A stretch of DNA of 64,000 nt. Origin: Bryoerythrophyllum caledonicum. Taxonomy: Eukaryota; Streptophyta; Bryopsida; Pottiales; Pottiaceae. A model generated the notes under the pieces. It was not told the origin of the DNA. It worked only from the letters and a program-made list of their open reading frames with translations, and did no database searches. The DNA lies in assembly GCA_963971425.1 (NCBI GenBank), contig OZ020522.1:1586168-1650167 (forward strand). Reading direction: 5' to 3'. Shown piece after piece: positions 36,235 through 48,140 of the stretch; position 1 is the first letter of the stretch; every line of letters begins with the position of its first letter. The position numbers were made by a program, and so were the translations under genes.

Positions 36235-36279
36235 TGGTCCCGGGTTGGTTTCTATGTCTCCACTGAGAAGAAGTAGGAT
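36235..36279 (-). promoter_or_regulatory. 2A ribosome-skipping motif before ORF2, minus LINE
   Basis: Codons read ILLLLSGDIETNPGP and then Met. D-(V/I)-E-x-N-P-G-P preceded by a Leu-rich stretch is the 2A/2A-like signature, at which ribosomes skip the Gly-Pro bond. A stop codon lies a few codons upstream and no ATG separates it from the motif, so how translation reaches it is unclear in this copy. Confidence 0.85.
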
Positions 36280-36448
36280 TTTAGGTGTTTAGATTTGTTG
36301 TTGTTGTTGTTGTTCTTCTTTTTTGTTTTGTTTCTAATTTGTTTGGTAGTATATAGATATACTATGTTTTTTTTGGGATATATAGTATATATTTTAGTAT
36401 AGATATATACTATAGTATTTTTGTTAATTATAGCGTTGTTTGACGCTA

Positions 36449-38029
36449 TTAGTTTGACGTATCCATCTTGTTTTCAATGGCTCGGTGCTCTCGTTCTGAT
36501 GCTTGTGTTTCCGCCGCCATGATGGTTGCGATGAGTTGAGATCGAAGAGTTGACATTTCCCCTCTAAGGGATTTTACCGTGTTTGTTTGCACCATGTCTA
36601 CATATTGTCTTACTTCCTCAACAATTTCTCCTTTCATGGTTTTCATTTCTCTTCGGAGTTGTTGAAGGGTGATACCATTACCTTTAATTGGGCCGTTCTC
36701 CATGGCTATTACCGAGTTAACTACCGCCAAGATTACATCCATGAATCCAAGCCGTGTTAATTCCTCCACACTGGGTTTGTTGCTGCCATCTAGACTCTTG
36801 GGGTGGGGGGTAAACATTGTATATTTGTCATGAAGTTTTTTACTTTGTTTGGCATATTTTTTGTATACAACCGCATTTAGACATTCGATATTGCAAGTCA
36901 CTACATGTCGGTAATCTTCAAATTTGAAGAATGTGTCCACAACATTCTCCTCCCCAAGTATGGATTTTATTCCTTCCTCTAGTTCTTTTTTGTTTTTTGT
37001 TTTGTTAAGGTTTTTCGCAATTAGAATTAGGCAGTTCTTCTTTGTGATCTCATCCTTATCCATCTTCCGGGTTGCAAAAATGGGTACAAAAATCTCATTG
37101 TAAAATGATATTTTGTAGTCCTTTATTTTGGCTGCTTGTTTCGGGGAGGGAGTTTTGACCCATGCAAACTCAGAAGAACACTTCTTTTCTACTCCTGTGA
37201 CTTTGAAGTCATAACTTCTAGCAAAACTGTCTTTCACAATCTCCTCATGCAAGTTGTATGACTCTATGTTGACAAGGTTAGGACCGGTTATTTTTATTGA
37301 TAGAAAATGCAAGAAAGCCAAGGAATTGTATGACTTGCATACTTTTCCTTGGTGTGGTATTCCTTCATTTAGGGTAAGGATGAAGGGCCTTAGTCCTTGC
37401 AACAACCCTTTGGCATCAATCTTCGGGTTTTTAAGATGCAATTTAGCCACACCAGTCCAAGTATCGGTTTGGTGGTGGCAAAATATGGCAATTGGTTCAC
37501 CAATGCATGTTCCTAAGGCAATTTCCATCTCTTTCAATCTTGCTTTTACCATGTCTAGCACAACATGCTTTGACCATATTTGACTTTCCAATTCAAAATG
37601 GATAGAGACTTGGTAGTCCAAGGCAAAGCCATTTGTATCCACCTCAACTTCACTTGGAAGTTGTGTGAGGTTAAAATAGTTGCCCTCCTTCCCATCAGTC
37701 CGTTAATTGGGCCATTCCTTTTGGGGGATAAACGTGAACGAGGGCATTGCCTCGCAACTTTCAGCTGCCTCGTTTTTGTCGATTCCATACTCCATCATCT
37801 CTTCAATGGTAACACTAGGCACCTTTTGACCTCCATTTTTCTTTGTAATGGTATTCATTGTTTGAAAGCCTAACCAATATTTGGTTGAAGGCAAACTTGT
37901 TGCCTTCACCTTTTTGTGGGTGGTATTTGTGATAATTAAGGACTTTTGGGTTGCATTTATAATACATGGGTTTTCCTCAACCACGTCAACAAAAAGGCGC
38001 TTGGAGGGCATGGCGGTCGTCTGAGACAT
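36449..38029 (-). pseudogene. LINE ORF1, minus copy
   Basis: One frame from ATG at 38029 to the stop at 36449 (526 codons plus stop), broken only by a TAA near 37702. The protein begins MSQTTAMPSKRLF. It has a WLGF motif, a conserved central block (WTGVAKLHLKNPKIDA...LRPFILT...GKVCKSY) and a helical C-terminus likely to be coiled coil. LINE ORF1 proteins usually bind the RNA; no named domain is recognised. It matches plus-copy ORF1 only at about 35-45% by eye. Confidence 0.75.
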
Positions 38030-41000
38030 GCTATAGAAATAAGATATAAGAGTGTTACTAGCAGAATTGTACAATGTTACTACCGTTTTTCTCCTTATCA
38101 TCTTGTTCTTAATATCTCCCCTCAACATGCATTGAGGGCTTGTTGACATTAAGATTTTCAAGAAGGAGTAGGATATGGCAATATTAACATTGTTCAAGCA
38201 ATAAGATTGACAGTAATTACCAAATGGTTGTGGAGGGTGGTTAGTCCTATGACTTTTAACAACTATTACACATACACACACACGAGAGGTGCCATAGTAA
38301 GGGTCACTTCTCCAAATAACATATTTTAATATTGAGATTTGAATACATGCCCAATGGTTTGCAAAATAAACCAACTAATAGCAATGGTCATAAAACTTTA
38401 AGGGGGATAGAAGGTTGTAACCTGAATATGTGGTTTCGAGTTGGGGTAATCTTGTAGTGTAGTGATTTGTATCCCCCTGGCTCCTTAGCTCCTGTGACTT
38501 CAGTCGACCCTCAGTGGGTTTCTGCCAAGTGCAGCCAACCCAACGTTCACTAACGCCCTTGTTCCCTAGCTGCCATGTGCCGGCGCCCGAGGGTCTGTTG
38601 TTGTTGGCGTTTTCTTGCCTGCCTTCGTTCCTTCGTGTTCTAGAGCCAACGTTGTTGACGACTCCCCTGCTGCTCTTTCTCTCTACCCGCGAGTTGTCCC
38701 TGTCTTTACATATGCGTGAGCCTCCCTTTCTTGCGTTCGGCCTATCAGGCCGGTTCTTCCTTGGCTGCAGGCAGCGCTCGTGTATTCGGTTGAGTAGTAC
38801 CGCCCGGCTCCTCCTCAATTGTAGGCAACGCGAGTATGTTGGGTTGAGTAGTGCCGCCGGGATGGTATAGATTGCTGCAGATATGTTGTCTGCAAGCGGA
38901 GTTTTTGGGTCGACTGCAGTCGACCTTCTCTTGCGTTCTACTTCTTCTGCGGCAGTCTTGGGCGTCCACCTTTTAAGATCTGCACCTCCTCCGATTACTT
39001 GCTTTGCTTCTGCTTGCTACTTCGGCGGTTGTGTGTGTAGTCGCGTGTGCACGATCTTTCTGTCGAATCTGGGTGTTGGGGTTGTTGGTTGACTTCTTTC
39101 CTTTTTCTTGTTGTGGGTTCTAGGCAGCGGGTTCGCATTCTTCTTTCCTCAGATGAGGGCTTCTTTAGGCACTCGAACTCCATCCTCAAGTCTCAGGCTG
39201 GCTCGGGCTGCAGAAGGTTCCGGCGGTTGTGTCGGTGTGTATGGGTGGGAGGCTGACGAGGTGATTCGGGCTGCTTCGGGATGATGCGCCGCTCCTCCGT
39301 TTTCTGCCTCTATCGTTGTCTGCGCGTGCTCCACTGCTCTTGTCGTCTTCGCACGATCCGTGTGTGTCTTGCTCGCCACGTCTTGATCTGCAGGTGCTCT
39401 TCTTCTGCCTCCTTACTTCGTTTGTTGTGGTGCTCTTTGTGTCTTCTTCTTTTCTTCTTATGTTGTGGTTGTGTAGGAAGGGGGGGTTAGTACATGCAAA
39501 GTATGTTCTATATGTGACCGTAAGGTGCCAAACTGGTGTTGTGTGTGAGGGTTCGGAAGTGCTGATACAACATAGAAGTAGACAATACAGAGATAGAGTT
39601 AGGTGTACTTCACTACTGAAAAATTTCAGTTGAGGATCAAGGGGGGTCGACGAGCGTCGCCAGAGTTCTTGTTTTCGCGCTAGCAGCTGTCGGAGCTTCC
39701 CCTCCTGTCGGCGTCTTTGGTCTGTCCTCCTTGTGTAGTCATTGTTGCACTCCGAGAATTTCTGCTCCCAAGTGATGTTCGGTGTAGGCGCTAGGATGGC
39801 GAAAAGAGAGTAATCGAAAGAGGGTCTCCCCATTGTATGAGGATATGTTTTATACCTTGATGAGTCTTCATGTGATACGTTGGAGTTTTCTGTTGTTGTT
39901 GCATACATTCGTCTCTTGGATTGGTGGCGGCTAGGGTTCTGTGATGATGGTGACCGCGCAATTAGATCTTGAGGGTTGTGATGTCTGGATCTTGGATCTG
40001 AGGTTGCAAGTTTCTTGGCTTGGTCTTTTTATGAGGTGCCGTCCTTAGGTTTTCGTCTTAACACATTCGTCTTGACGCGTTTCTTGTTGTGTCCGTTGGT
40101 AGCATGGACGTGTAAGCATTGGAGCTTGCTAGTGGTCCAGGTAATGGTCTTTCTTTTGTATTTGAATGTGATTGTCGTTGAGTATTGGTGGTACCTGTTA
40201 CAAATTAAAGAAGGAAGATACAATGTTAACAATGAGATTTGGGTGAGAAGACTTACTTGTGAGTTTATGTACCTGAATGTCGGATTTAGCCTTGAGCTGG
40301 GTACAATCCTGTGGTAGCTGTGGGATTCCCATTTTTGTTGACTCCTTTTTGGTGTTGTTGGGCGCGGTTGGGCTGACCTTGTCCTTCTACTAATTTTAGT
40401 ACCTGTGCTGCAGGTGATAATGCCGCTGGCGGTAATCTCCTCATGCGGATTTGGTGTCGGCGTTTGTTGAAGCTGCTGGCAAGGTTTCGTCTTTGGAGCT
40501 GATAGACCTGCTCTTTGGTGTTGGAGTTGTTGCCGTTGGTCCTGTGTGTTAGTGTTGGTGCTGAACCTGCAGCTTTGTTGTAGGCTCGTCTCTTCCTCGG
40601 TGTTGAACTGTTGTTTTGAAGTGAGCTTAGTGACTGGTTTATCCGCGTCTGTTGTCCCAAGCAGGCAGCTGTTGTGTTTCTTTGTGTCTATAGAGTTAGA
40701 AAGTAATCCTACTTCTACCACTCTTGCTGATATGTGTGAGTCTAGTTTGCATTTCCTAAAACGAAATATTGCAAGATGTGTTTTGCAAGAAGAGTCTAAT
40801 TTGCAATCTCTAAGGTAAAACATTGTAAGCTGTATTTTGCAAGAAGAGAACTTAGTTGATTTTGCAGAATTTTGTCCTTGGTAAAATGATCTTGTGTCTT
40901 GGCAGCTGATTCGAGTCTTGTGTAGGCAATAGTTTGTCTTCATAGTAGTACTAGAGTCCTAGTTGAAGAGGGATTTGGTGTGTGGTATTTCTATGGTGTC

Positions 41001-41393
41001 ATGGTATCCTAGATCTAGATCTAATTGATTGAGAAATGATATGGGGGCTGCAACCTCTAGACCTAGATCTGAGCCAACCCAGAGCCCCGCCATAGATCTA
41101 CTCTCCCAAACTAGTACTAGATTGTTGCACCCTCATACATACTTTGTATCAATAGATCTAAGATTTGCAATCCCTCTCAGCACTCTACACACCATCACCA
41201 TATCGTTCAGCAACAAAGAAGTGCACAGAGGGATTAACAATGAGCCCAACAACTCTCATTGTTGCGTGCATTGCATTTGCGCCTAACACCAAGGAAACCC
41301 CTCCTCACCAGATTTTGCGGAGCTACTCTTCTCTCATCTCACCCTCAATCCCGTTTCAAGGCTACCAGTAATGGCATTCTTCATTTCCTTTTC
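38030..41393 (-). other. 5' region of the minus LINE
   Basis: A 3.36-kb leader, GC-richer than the coding part, with small tandem units (for example two 54-bp copies at about 38767-38875). Its outermost part shares a gagtagctccg...tggtgagg block with the plus LINE start, which supports both 5' ends. Short frames here show no known protein. It is expected to hold the internal promoter. Confidence 0.65.
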
Positions 41394-41407
41394 CTTATCT
41401 TATAAAG

Positions 41408-42748
41408 TAGTTATGTGTCATCCAATGGTGGTATCACTTGTCAAAAAAATTCCTTAAAACATCAAACGCTTTTCATTTTTAGTTTTAAAATTTAGATAGT
41501 CTATGAAATTTAATCTTCGATCAGATTCTATTTTGCAGATAAAGTATCTAATTTAAAATTATTGTAAAAAAAGAATCATATTTAAGTTTTAATCATGATA
41601 TATCACTTCTTTTCTACCAAAATATAGTGTAAGTGTGACAATAACAAGAGGTGGATGAATGAAATATCATCTTGGCACAAACCAAAATTAGTATGTCTAA
41701 GTTGGAGACCCATTAGCTCCTCATTTCTTAAGGTGGATGGTGCTTCATGCATCAAATTTGGTTGGGATTCTAGTTGGAATGCAGCTATTGACCTCTTTGC
41801 CACCTATCACTTTGTGACAAAAAGCTTAGTTTAATGTGAATGGTGCTAGATGCAAATGTATAATCTATTGGTCTGACCTACATAGAAGACTTACAACTTT
41901 ATGTATATTTTAGCTAACTTCACCTTCTAGTACGGTGATTTTATTAGCTACATAATAATTAAGATATTTATGACATTAACAGACATGAAATTTCAAGCAT
42001 GACGGTCGTATTTCATATCATAAGCATATACTCAATATTGGTAGGTAGTTTTCAATGAACTTGAACATTAAGTAGTAAATTTAGTTTTAAATAAGACTTT
42101 CGTTTCTACCTTTATTTTTTTTTATTTTTTTTATTTTAAAAAAAAATCCTTTGAAATTATTGTAGCATCTTTAGACTATTTACCATATAAGTACTAAAAA
42201 CACCCCAAATTGTTTTTTATATCAATATGATAAATGAAAAATATGAGACAATTTATTTACACATTTTTTACAAATCTTTTACATTTAATAAATTACAAGT
42301 TTATGCAATAGTTATATTTGAAATATTGTGATCTAACAAGTTAAAGTTGATCTTCCAAATAATCAATGAAAATATCTTTTGAAAAATTCAATCAATCATT
42401 AAATGGTTTAATTTTTTTAATTTCCTTATAATCATAAAATCTATTTACAATCTTAAAATGGTATGACCATTAAATGTTATATTGATATTTGGTATTTTAG
42501 AGTGTAGTATCCTTTAAAATACAATGTGTGTGATGATTAATGTTAAAATTATATAACTTGTTGATGGTGATGAATGCAAATCGGTTTAGTTATGAAAGCC
42601 ATATAAATTTAGAAAATAGGCTTTGAATAAACAATGGTGTTGGTTTCTTTCATTTTTCTACATTGAATTTTTTAAATTTTTTTTAAATGGTGAAAGTTGT
42701 TGTATAAATTCTAGTTTACATAGAAACCTTTGTTGCATTGTAATTGTA
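41408..42748. other. 1.34-kb AT-rich spacer between the two LINE 5' ends
   Basis: Very AT-rich with long A/T runs. No gene, RNA or transposon is seen. Both LINE promoters would fire outward from this spacer. Confidence 0.6.
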
Positions 42749-42759
42749 TCAATTGGATC

Positions 42760-45629
42760 AAAGAAACCTCTTTCCAAGACACGACCATAATACCTCCACA
42801 CATAATGAAGGATAGGTTGTCAATCACAAGTGGGGGTTGGAGATGAAAACTGAGTAGAGCTCCGTATTTCCTGGTGAGGGGGGAGAGGGACTTAGTTGCA
42901 AAACCCTAGAATATGCACAACAAGAGGTGGCTGACCCTATTGTTGAGACTACGTGAGTCTTGGTTGTTGGAAAAGTGGTTAGGTGTGAAAAGTAGAGCAT
43001 GTAAGTTGGCAAGGCTCAAAATTTTTAGATATGGGGTTAGAGGATTGATGTATGAGAGTTGGTGACAAGATCTTGTTGTGAGATATCTGAAGCGAGGGGC
43101 ACTTGTGCTGGAGTACAGTTCTAGTCGTTTCAATCTCACCCACAAGGTCACTCTACCCCAGATCTGAGAATGGATAGACTGAATCTGCTACCTTCCACAT
43201 AATCCCTCCCCCTTCCCAATCCAGGTGCTCAAGCAAACAAGATTGAAGACAAGACCTACCCACCATCGCTGCAAGGCGTCAGCATCGCGCCACAACATGC
43301 TACATCTACCGCCATTACTTTTTGTTACTCCTTTTTAGCACAAACTCTGCTTTGCATTATCATTATCTTTGTTTCCTTTCACACACCCACACTAGGATCC
43401 TCACTTACATTATGTTTATGTGAAGAAAACTCCAATAGATGTCTAACACCAGATCTAGTACACCGCACATCCACATACACGGAAACCACATTCCGCCTCA
43501 CCGATGCTTGTGACCTAGATCTAAAAAGTAATAACTCCATCGCAGTAAGTGCGAGTAGAATACGTACACAGATACATGCTATCAGCAAGAACCAACTCCT
43601 GCCAAAGAGTACACGACCACAAAACCAACACACAAGACTGGCAAACAACTTATGGAAATCGCCCACGGGAGAGCTGAAGACTATTCAGCTCCTCGCTCCA
43701 GTGCCGACTCAACGCATCGTCCAGACTGATTAGCTCCTCGCTCTTGTGCCGACGCAACACATCGCCCACAGCTGCACACCAAAGAAAATCAGCACACGAG
43801 ATTCAAGGATACAACGCCAAAGCCAGCACCAACAGAATCCAGGTAAGCTTCCTTATAACCCTTCCCCTCTCTATTTTTATGGCGCACATTTTTCACAGAA
43901 CCCCCGACACACATTACACATACCTCCCCACTCAACTAGTAATAGCACTAACACCACAATCTACGCTAGAACCCCCTATGCACTAAACCCTAGCTACTTG
44001 CATCCCAACAGACGCACATACTAGATTACTAGGTTAGGTTGTACCTCAAAAATTTGCTGTCTATGTTGCTGCAGATACACCCAGAGGCCAACCGCAACCG
44101 GAAGCAACCTACACCGAAGACAACACAACAAAATCAGTACATACAAACAAGACAAATACAAAGAACAGCTTCGACATCCGAAGGCATACAAACCTCTCCC
44201 CAGCTCCCGAACCACCCCTAGTCTCTCTCAACCCCTCGCCAATCCCCCCTCCCTCAGTACCAGCCCACTCCCCCCCACCTGACCCTCTCCAAAACCCTAT
44301 TAGCCTCCCATAGCGTTTCTACGGCCTTCCCCTTCACCCCCCTACTCTCCCTATCAAGACTTTCAACCCTTCTCCTCACTTCCAGACCACTCACAAGAGC
44401 ACTCACACAACGACCCCCACCTGTAGAACCCAAACAAACCAAAAAAATAGAGACCTGAGACTTACTACAGTAGAAGCCCAGAATTGGAGACCAGGAAGCC
44501 AACATCACCGTCGACCCACACAACAGGACAAACACCAAAGAGTGCCCCCACACAGCGAACTTCACCACCACCATAATAGAGAACAGAAGGTGTCTGAACA
44601 GAACGATTATCTAGGCGTGCCGTCGCGCAAAAGACGACACCTCCTGTACCAAAGTAAGCCATTGTGTGGCAAACGCCACCTTCACCAAAACCGCAAGCAA
44701 CAGGGGCCAAAACTCGACACCCAACAAGGAGCGCCATCACGACACAGACACCCCCAGCTCTGCAGTCCCGAGTAATAGGCCTCAACTCAAGAGAGACAAT
44801 AAAGCGAGCTCTCGCAGAACGAGCGCCACCTCTACCAAAGACAGGTACAGAAGAGGAGTAACCAAGACAAACCCCGCTACTTGCCTTCGGGCAACGACCG
44901 CCTCCAACACTGCAGGTACAAACAGAAGGCCCCAGAACAAGAGAGGCTCCAAGGTGCGCCCCCGCTATAAGAGCGCCACCTCCCTTGAAAACGGATACAA
45001 CAGCTACCTAATCCTGACAAGCTCCAGGACCCGCCACCGAGCCACGAACAACACCAACACTGCATGATAGAACAGAAGACCCCAAAACGAGACAGGCTCC
45101 AAGGCGTGCCCTCGCGCGAAGAGCGCCACCTTTGCAGCAACCGGGCGTAGCCAATACCAAAACAAGATAGCTCCAGGAGCCGCCATCGCGCCACGAACGC
45201 CTCCAGCATTGCAAGGTCGAGCAGACCCCAAATTGGGACAGTCAACAGAGCGCACCCCTACGTAAAGCACGCCGCCTCTACCGAAGACGTGAAATCACCC
45301 CAAAGCAAGCTCAGCCCCAGGACGTGCCACTGCCCAACGGACATCCCCTGCTCAGCAAGTCAGAGCTACAGGCATCGAACTAAGGCCAACAGCACCGGGT
45401 TCAAGACCACCAACAACTGGCCATGCTCGAGGTACTCATTAGTAGCTGCCCCCAACCATCAGCACCCGTACTCACTAAGGTAAGTACTCTCCCTCTCGGC
45501 ATTTGTTCGTTGAACTCTAACACTAAAAAACAAATTAACAAACTCCCTATAGTAGACTCTCTCCCCCCTTACACTGGCCCATTAAAACCTAGCACTAAAA
45601 AGAATACTAACAACTCTATCTCTAAAAAC
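42760..45629 (+). other. 5' region of the plus LINE with tandem monomers
   Basis: The 2.87-kb leader is GC-rich toward ORF1. Between about 44600 and 45280 it holds diverged tandem units of about 145-150 bp, with landmarks cctccaacactgcaggt near 44909, 45050 and 45200 and gagcgccacct repeated. Tandem 5' monomers act as promoters in some LINEs (mouse L1); a like role here is inference. Confidence 0.65.
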
Positions 45630-47251
45630 ATGTCCAGCAGTAAAAGGAACCTTTGCTTTGAGGAAATGATGGATATAGATGAAGGAACCTCACACAGAAT
45701 ATTGGCTTCTAAAGGAAAAATTGGTAGAAAAAACATGGAGGAGATTGGCAGCAGCAAGAAGAGCAAAGGCACCGGCGATGAAGAAGGTACGTCCCCTCTT
45801 CTTGACCCCATAACCATGACTTTCAAATTTTGGCTAGGATATGAAGTCATGGAATGCCTTGCAATCGAAGAGGAACTTGAGGAACTCCCACGTGATGAGA
45901 ATATGATGACAAGAGGATTCCAAGAACACGAAGCGAAGGGGTTCAAAACCGCAAGGATGGCATTTCTAGGGATTCCACAACTCTACTACCCACTTTCAAG
46001 ACCGGGGAGTGATGAACAACACTACAATATCACTCAACTTCCCAAAGCACCAAGACCACCGGTGCCACAGGTTTGGCCCTTGACTTCCATGTTGCTATTT
46101 ACTTTGAGCCATCCTCCTCTCTCTTATTGCATGATGATGTTCACAAGATGATAACACAAAGACTAGAGGTCATGGAAATCAAATTAGGATCAAAAGTTAT
46201 GGATCCCATTTACATTCAATGCCATATTGTCAAAAGAGGGGGACAAAAAGGTGTTTGGACCGGCATGTTTAAGCTACACTTACTCAACCCCAAAATGGAT
46301 GCCCTTATGTTGCTAAAAGGAATAAGGCCTTTTATTCTCACCTTTGACAATCAAAATATCATTGGAAAGGTGTGTAAATCCTTTCCCCTAACCGCTAACT
46401 CTTCTAACCTCTCCGTGCAAGTGAGAAGTGACACATTGATAGGTACATCATCCCATCAACTATTCAAGGACGTCCTCTACAATAGCTTCAAGTGCGGCCA
46501 AGATTACAAGATCACGGGAGTGACTAAGGGAGAAGGAGACTCACTAGCCTACATTGCCGCGACCACCCCCCTCCAAGCCTCCAAGATACAACTACAACAC
46601 ATGACCACCCACCATGAGATCATAAAAGCAAGGAAGACCTACATTGGAGGGCGAGTGACACCCAAAATCAAGGCCAAGAAGGATGCCATCTCTCTCACCC
46701 TCTCCCCCTTACCCCTTCTCATGAGTGTGCATGATACTACTAATGCTATTTACATGATTATGGGAGAGAATAACATCAACTCCATTTGGTTCCACAAGGA
46801 AATTGAGGGTAGACACAATGGTAAGGTTAATGTTGAATGCTCTAACCCCATTGTGTATAAGCAATTTGTCAGGAAACAATTTGGCATATGTGACAACTTT
46901 GTGGACTTTGCTCCGCATTGGAAGAGCTTAGAAGGTAAACAACCTCCTACCGAAGAACAAATCAAGGCCTTTGGATTCAACGACATCAATATCGCAATGG
47001 TTAACACCGTTGCAACCTTCAAGATTCAAGACGCCCCCATTAACATCACCAAGAAAGAATTGAAGGAAGCTTTGGAGAAAAACAACAAAAAGATGCTAGA
47101 AAAAAGCAAGAAATACACTGATGCACTACACAGTGAGTTGGTAGATCAAATGGACAAGGTGGAGAATGCCATGAATGCCACATTGCTTGCACTCCAAGCC
47201 ATGAAGGGAAGAATGCCACAAAGACTTGAAGACAAGCTGCCAAACATGTGA
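45630..47251 (+). pseudogene. LINE ORF1, plus copy
   Basis: Starts MSSSKRNLCFEEMMD at 45630, with a FWLGYEV motif as in the minus copy. One frameshift near 46070, after YNITQLPK, leads into the frame LALDFHVAIYFEP...VWTGMFKLHLLNPKMDA...IRPFILTF...GKVCKSF, ending at 47251 (about 540 codons). A Lys/Glu-rich helical C-terminus fits a coiled coil. Role as RNA-binding LINE ORF1 is inferred from position. Confidence 0.75.
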
Positions 47252-48098
47252 AGACCAAGGACCACACGGAAATCCATACTTACCATCTACATAGTTATAC
47301 ACAATACATACGGTACTTTACAATATACATACCCTCTCATTATACTAATACAATACACATCATGGTAGATACATACTTAGATAATACATACAAACATTGT
47401 ACTACCCCCCATTTTTATATCAATACAATTACCATACACATTGCGTATACATACATGACCATCCAATGTACCAACCACCAAATAAAATACCTTGTACACT
47501 ACACAAAATACCCTACCAAATACCACACCAAATACAACTACCAAATACCAAAAAGAAAACATACATACATACACACATACTAGTAAACATATAAAAAACT
47601 CACATAACAATATAATGTGCAATACACATAACAATATAATGTGCAGTACACATAACAATACACCAATAAACACACAAATATACACACACAAACACACCAC
47701 CTTGCACGAATACAAAAAAATACACATACATAAAAATCATACAAAATAACACACAAAGAAACACACAAAAAAAACTCACAAACCATGAAAACAAATTGGT
47801 ACAAAATAGCAGCAAATACCACAAAACCACACATACCATACATACGAAAAAATAGAACTAAAAACATACAAACTAATACACACAAACCCACCCTAAATAC
47901 AAAACAACTAGCAAACATACTCGAAAAAACCACTAGAAGTACAACAAAAGAAAAAACAGTAACACACCAAAAAAAAACTCATACTCACTACAAAACAAGC
48001 ATAACTGCGATAGCACAAAAAACAAAAAAAAACTCCATAAAGTTACACAAAAAACAAAAATTCTAAAACACAACATCAAACCAAAACACATAAAACAC
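47252..48098 (+). repeat. CA-rich low-complexity spacer between ORF1 and ORF2
   Basis: About 850 bp of A and C with many acatac/caca runs and almost no G, including a repeated cacataacaatataatgtgca unit near 47600-47660. The minus LINE has only about 190 bp here, so this spacer has expanded. Confidence 0.75.
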
Positions 48099-48140
48099 CT
48101 ACTATTTTTAGGAAGAGACATTGAAATTAACCCGGGCCCA
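48099..48140 (+). promoter_or_regulatory. 2A ribosome-skipping motif before ORF2, plus LINE
   Basis: Codons read LLFLGRDIEINPGP, then Met at 48141. The frame is open upstream from 47937 (stop at 47934-47936) with no ATG, as in the minus copy. The 2A signature is kept although one variable position differs (Ile here, Thr in the other). Confidence 0.85.

Larger units (their letters stand above)
24910..41393 (-). mobile_element. Full-length dual-nuclease LINE, minus copy (about 12.46 kb plus insertions)
   Basis: The ends are set by a 14-bp duplication with one mismatch, cttatcttgtaaag at 24896-24909 and cttatcttataaag at 41394-41407. Reading the minus strand: 5' region 41393-38030, ORF1 38029-36449, spacer with 2A motif, ORF2 36234-25188, 3' UTR with hairpin and TTC tail. 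Two later insertions interrupt ORF2 (29025-32946 and 25442-25532). Removing them and their TSDs leaves about 12.46 kb, close to the 12.70 kb of the plus copy. Structure resembles the Dualen/RandI class; this assignment is inferred from domain content. Confidence 0.85.

Noticed and set aside
38375..40943. Several 100-300 codon ORFs in the minus LINE leader
   Set aside because: No conserved counterpart in the plus LINE and no recognisable domain; treated as 5' UTR.
44254..45270. ORFs on both strands of the plus LINE leader
   Set aside because: Explained by tandem GC-rich monomers; frames are not shared with the other LINE.
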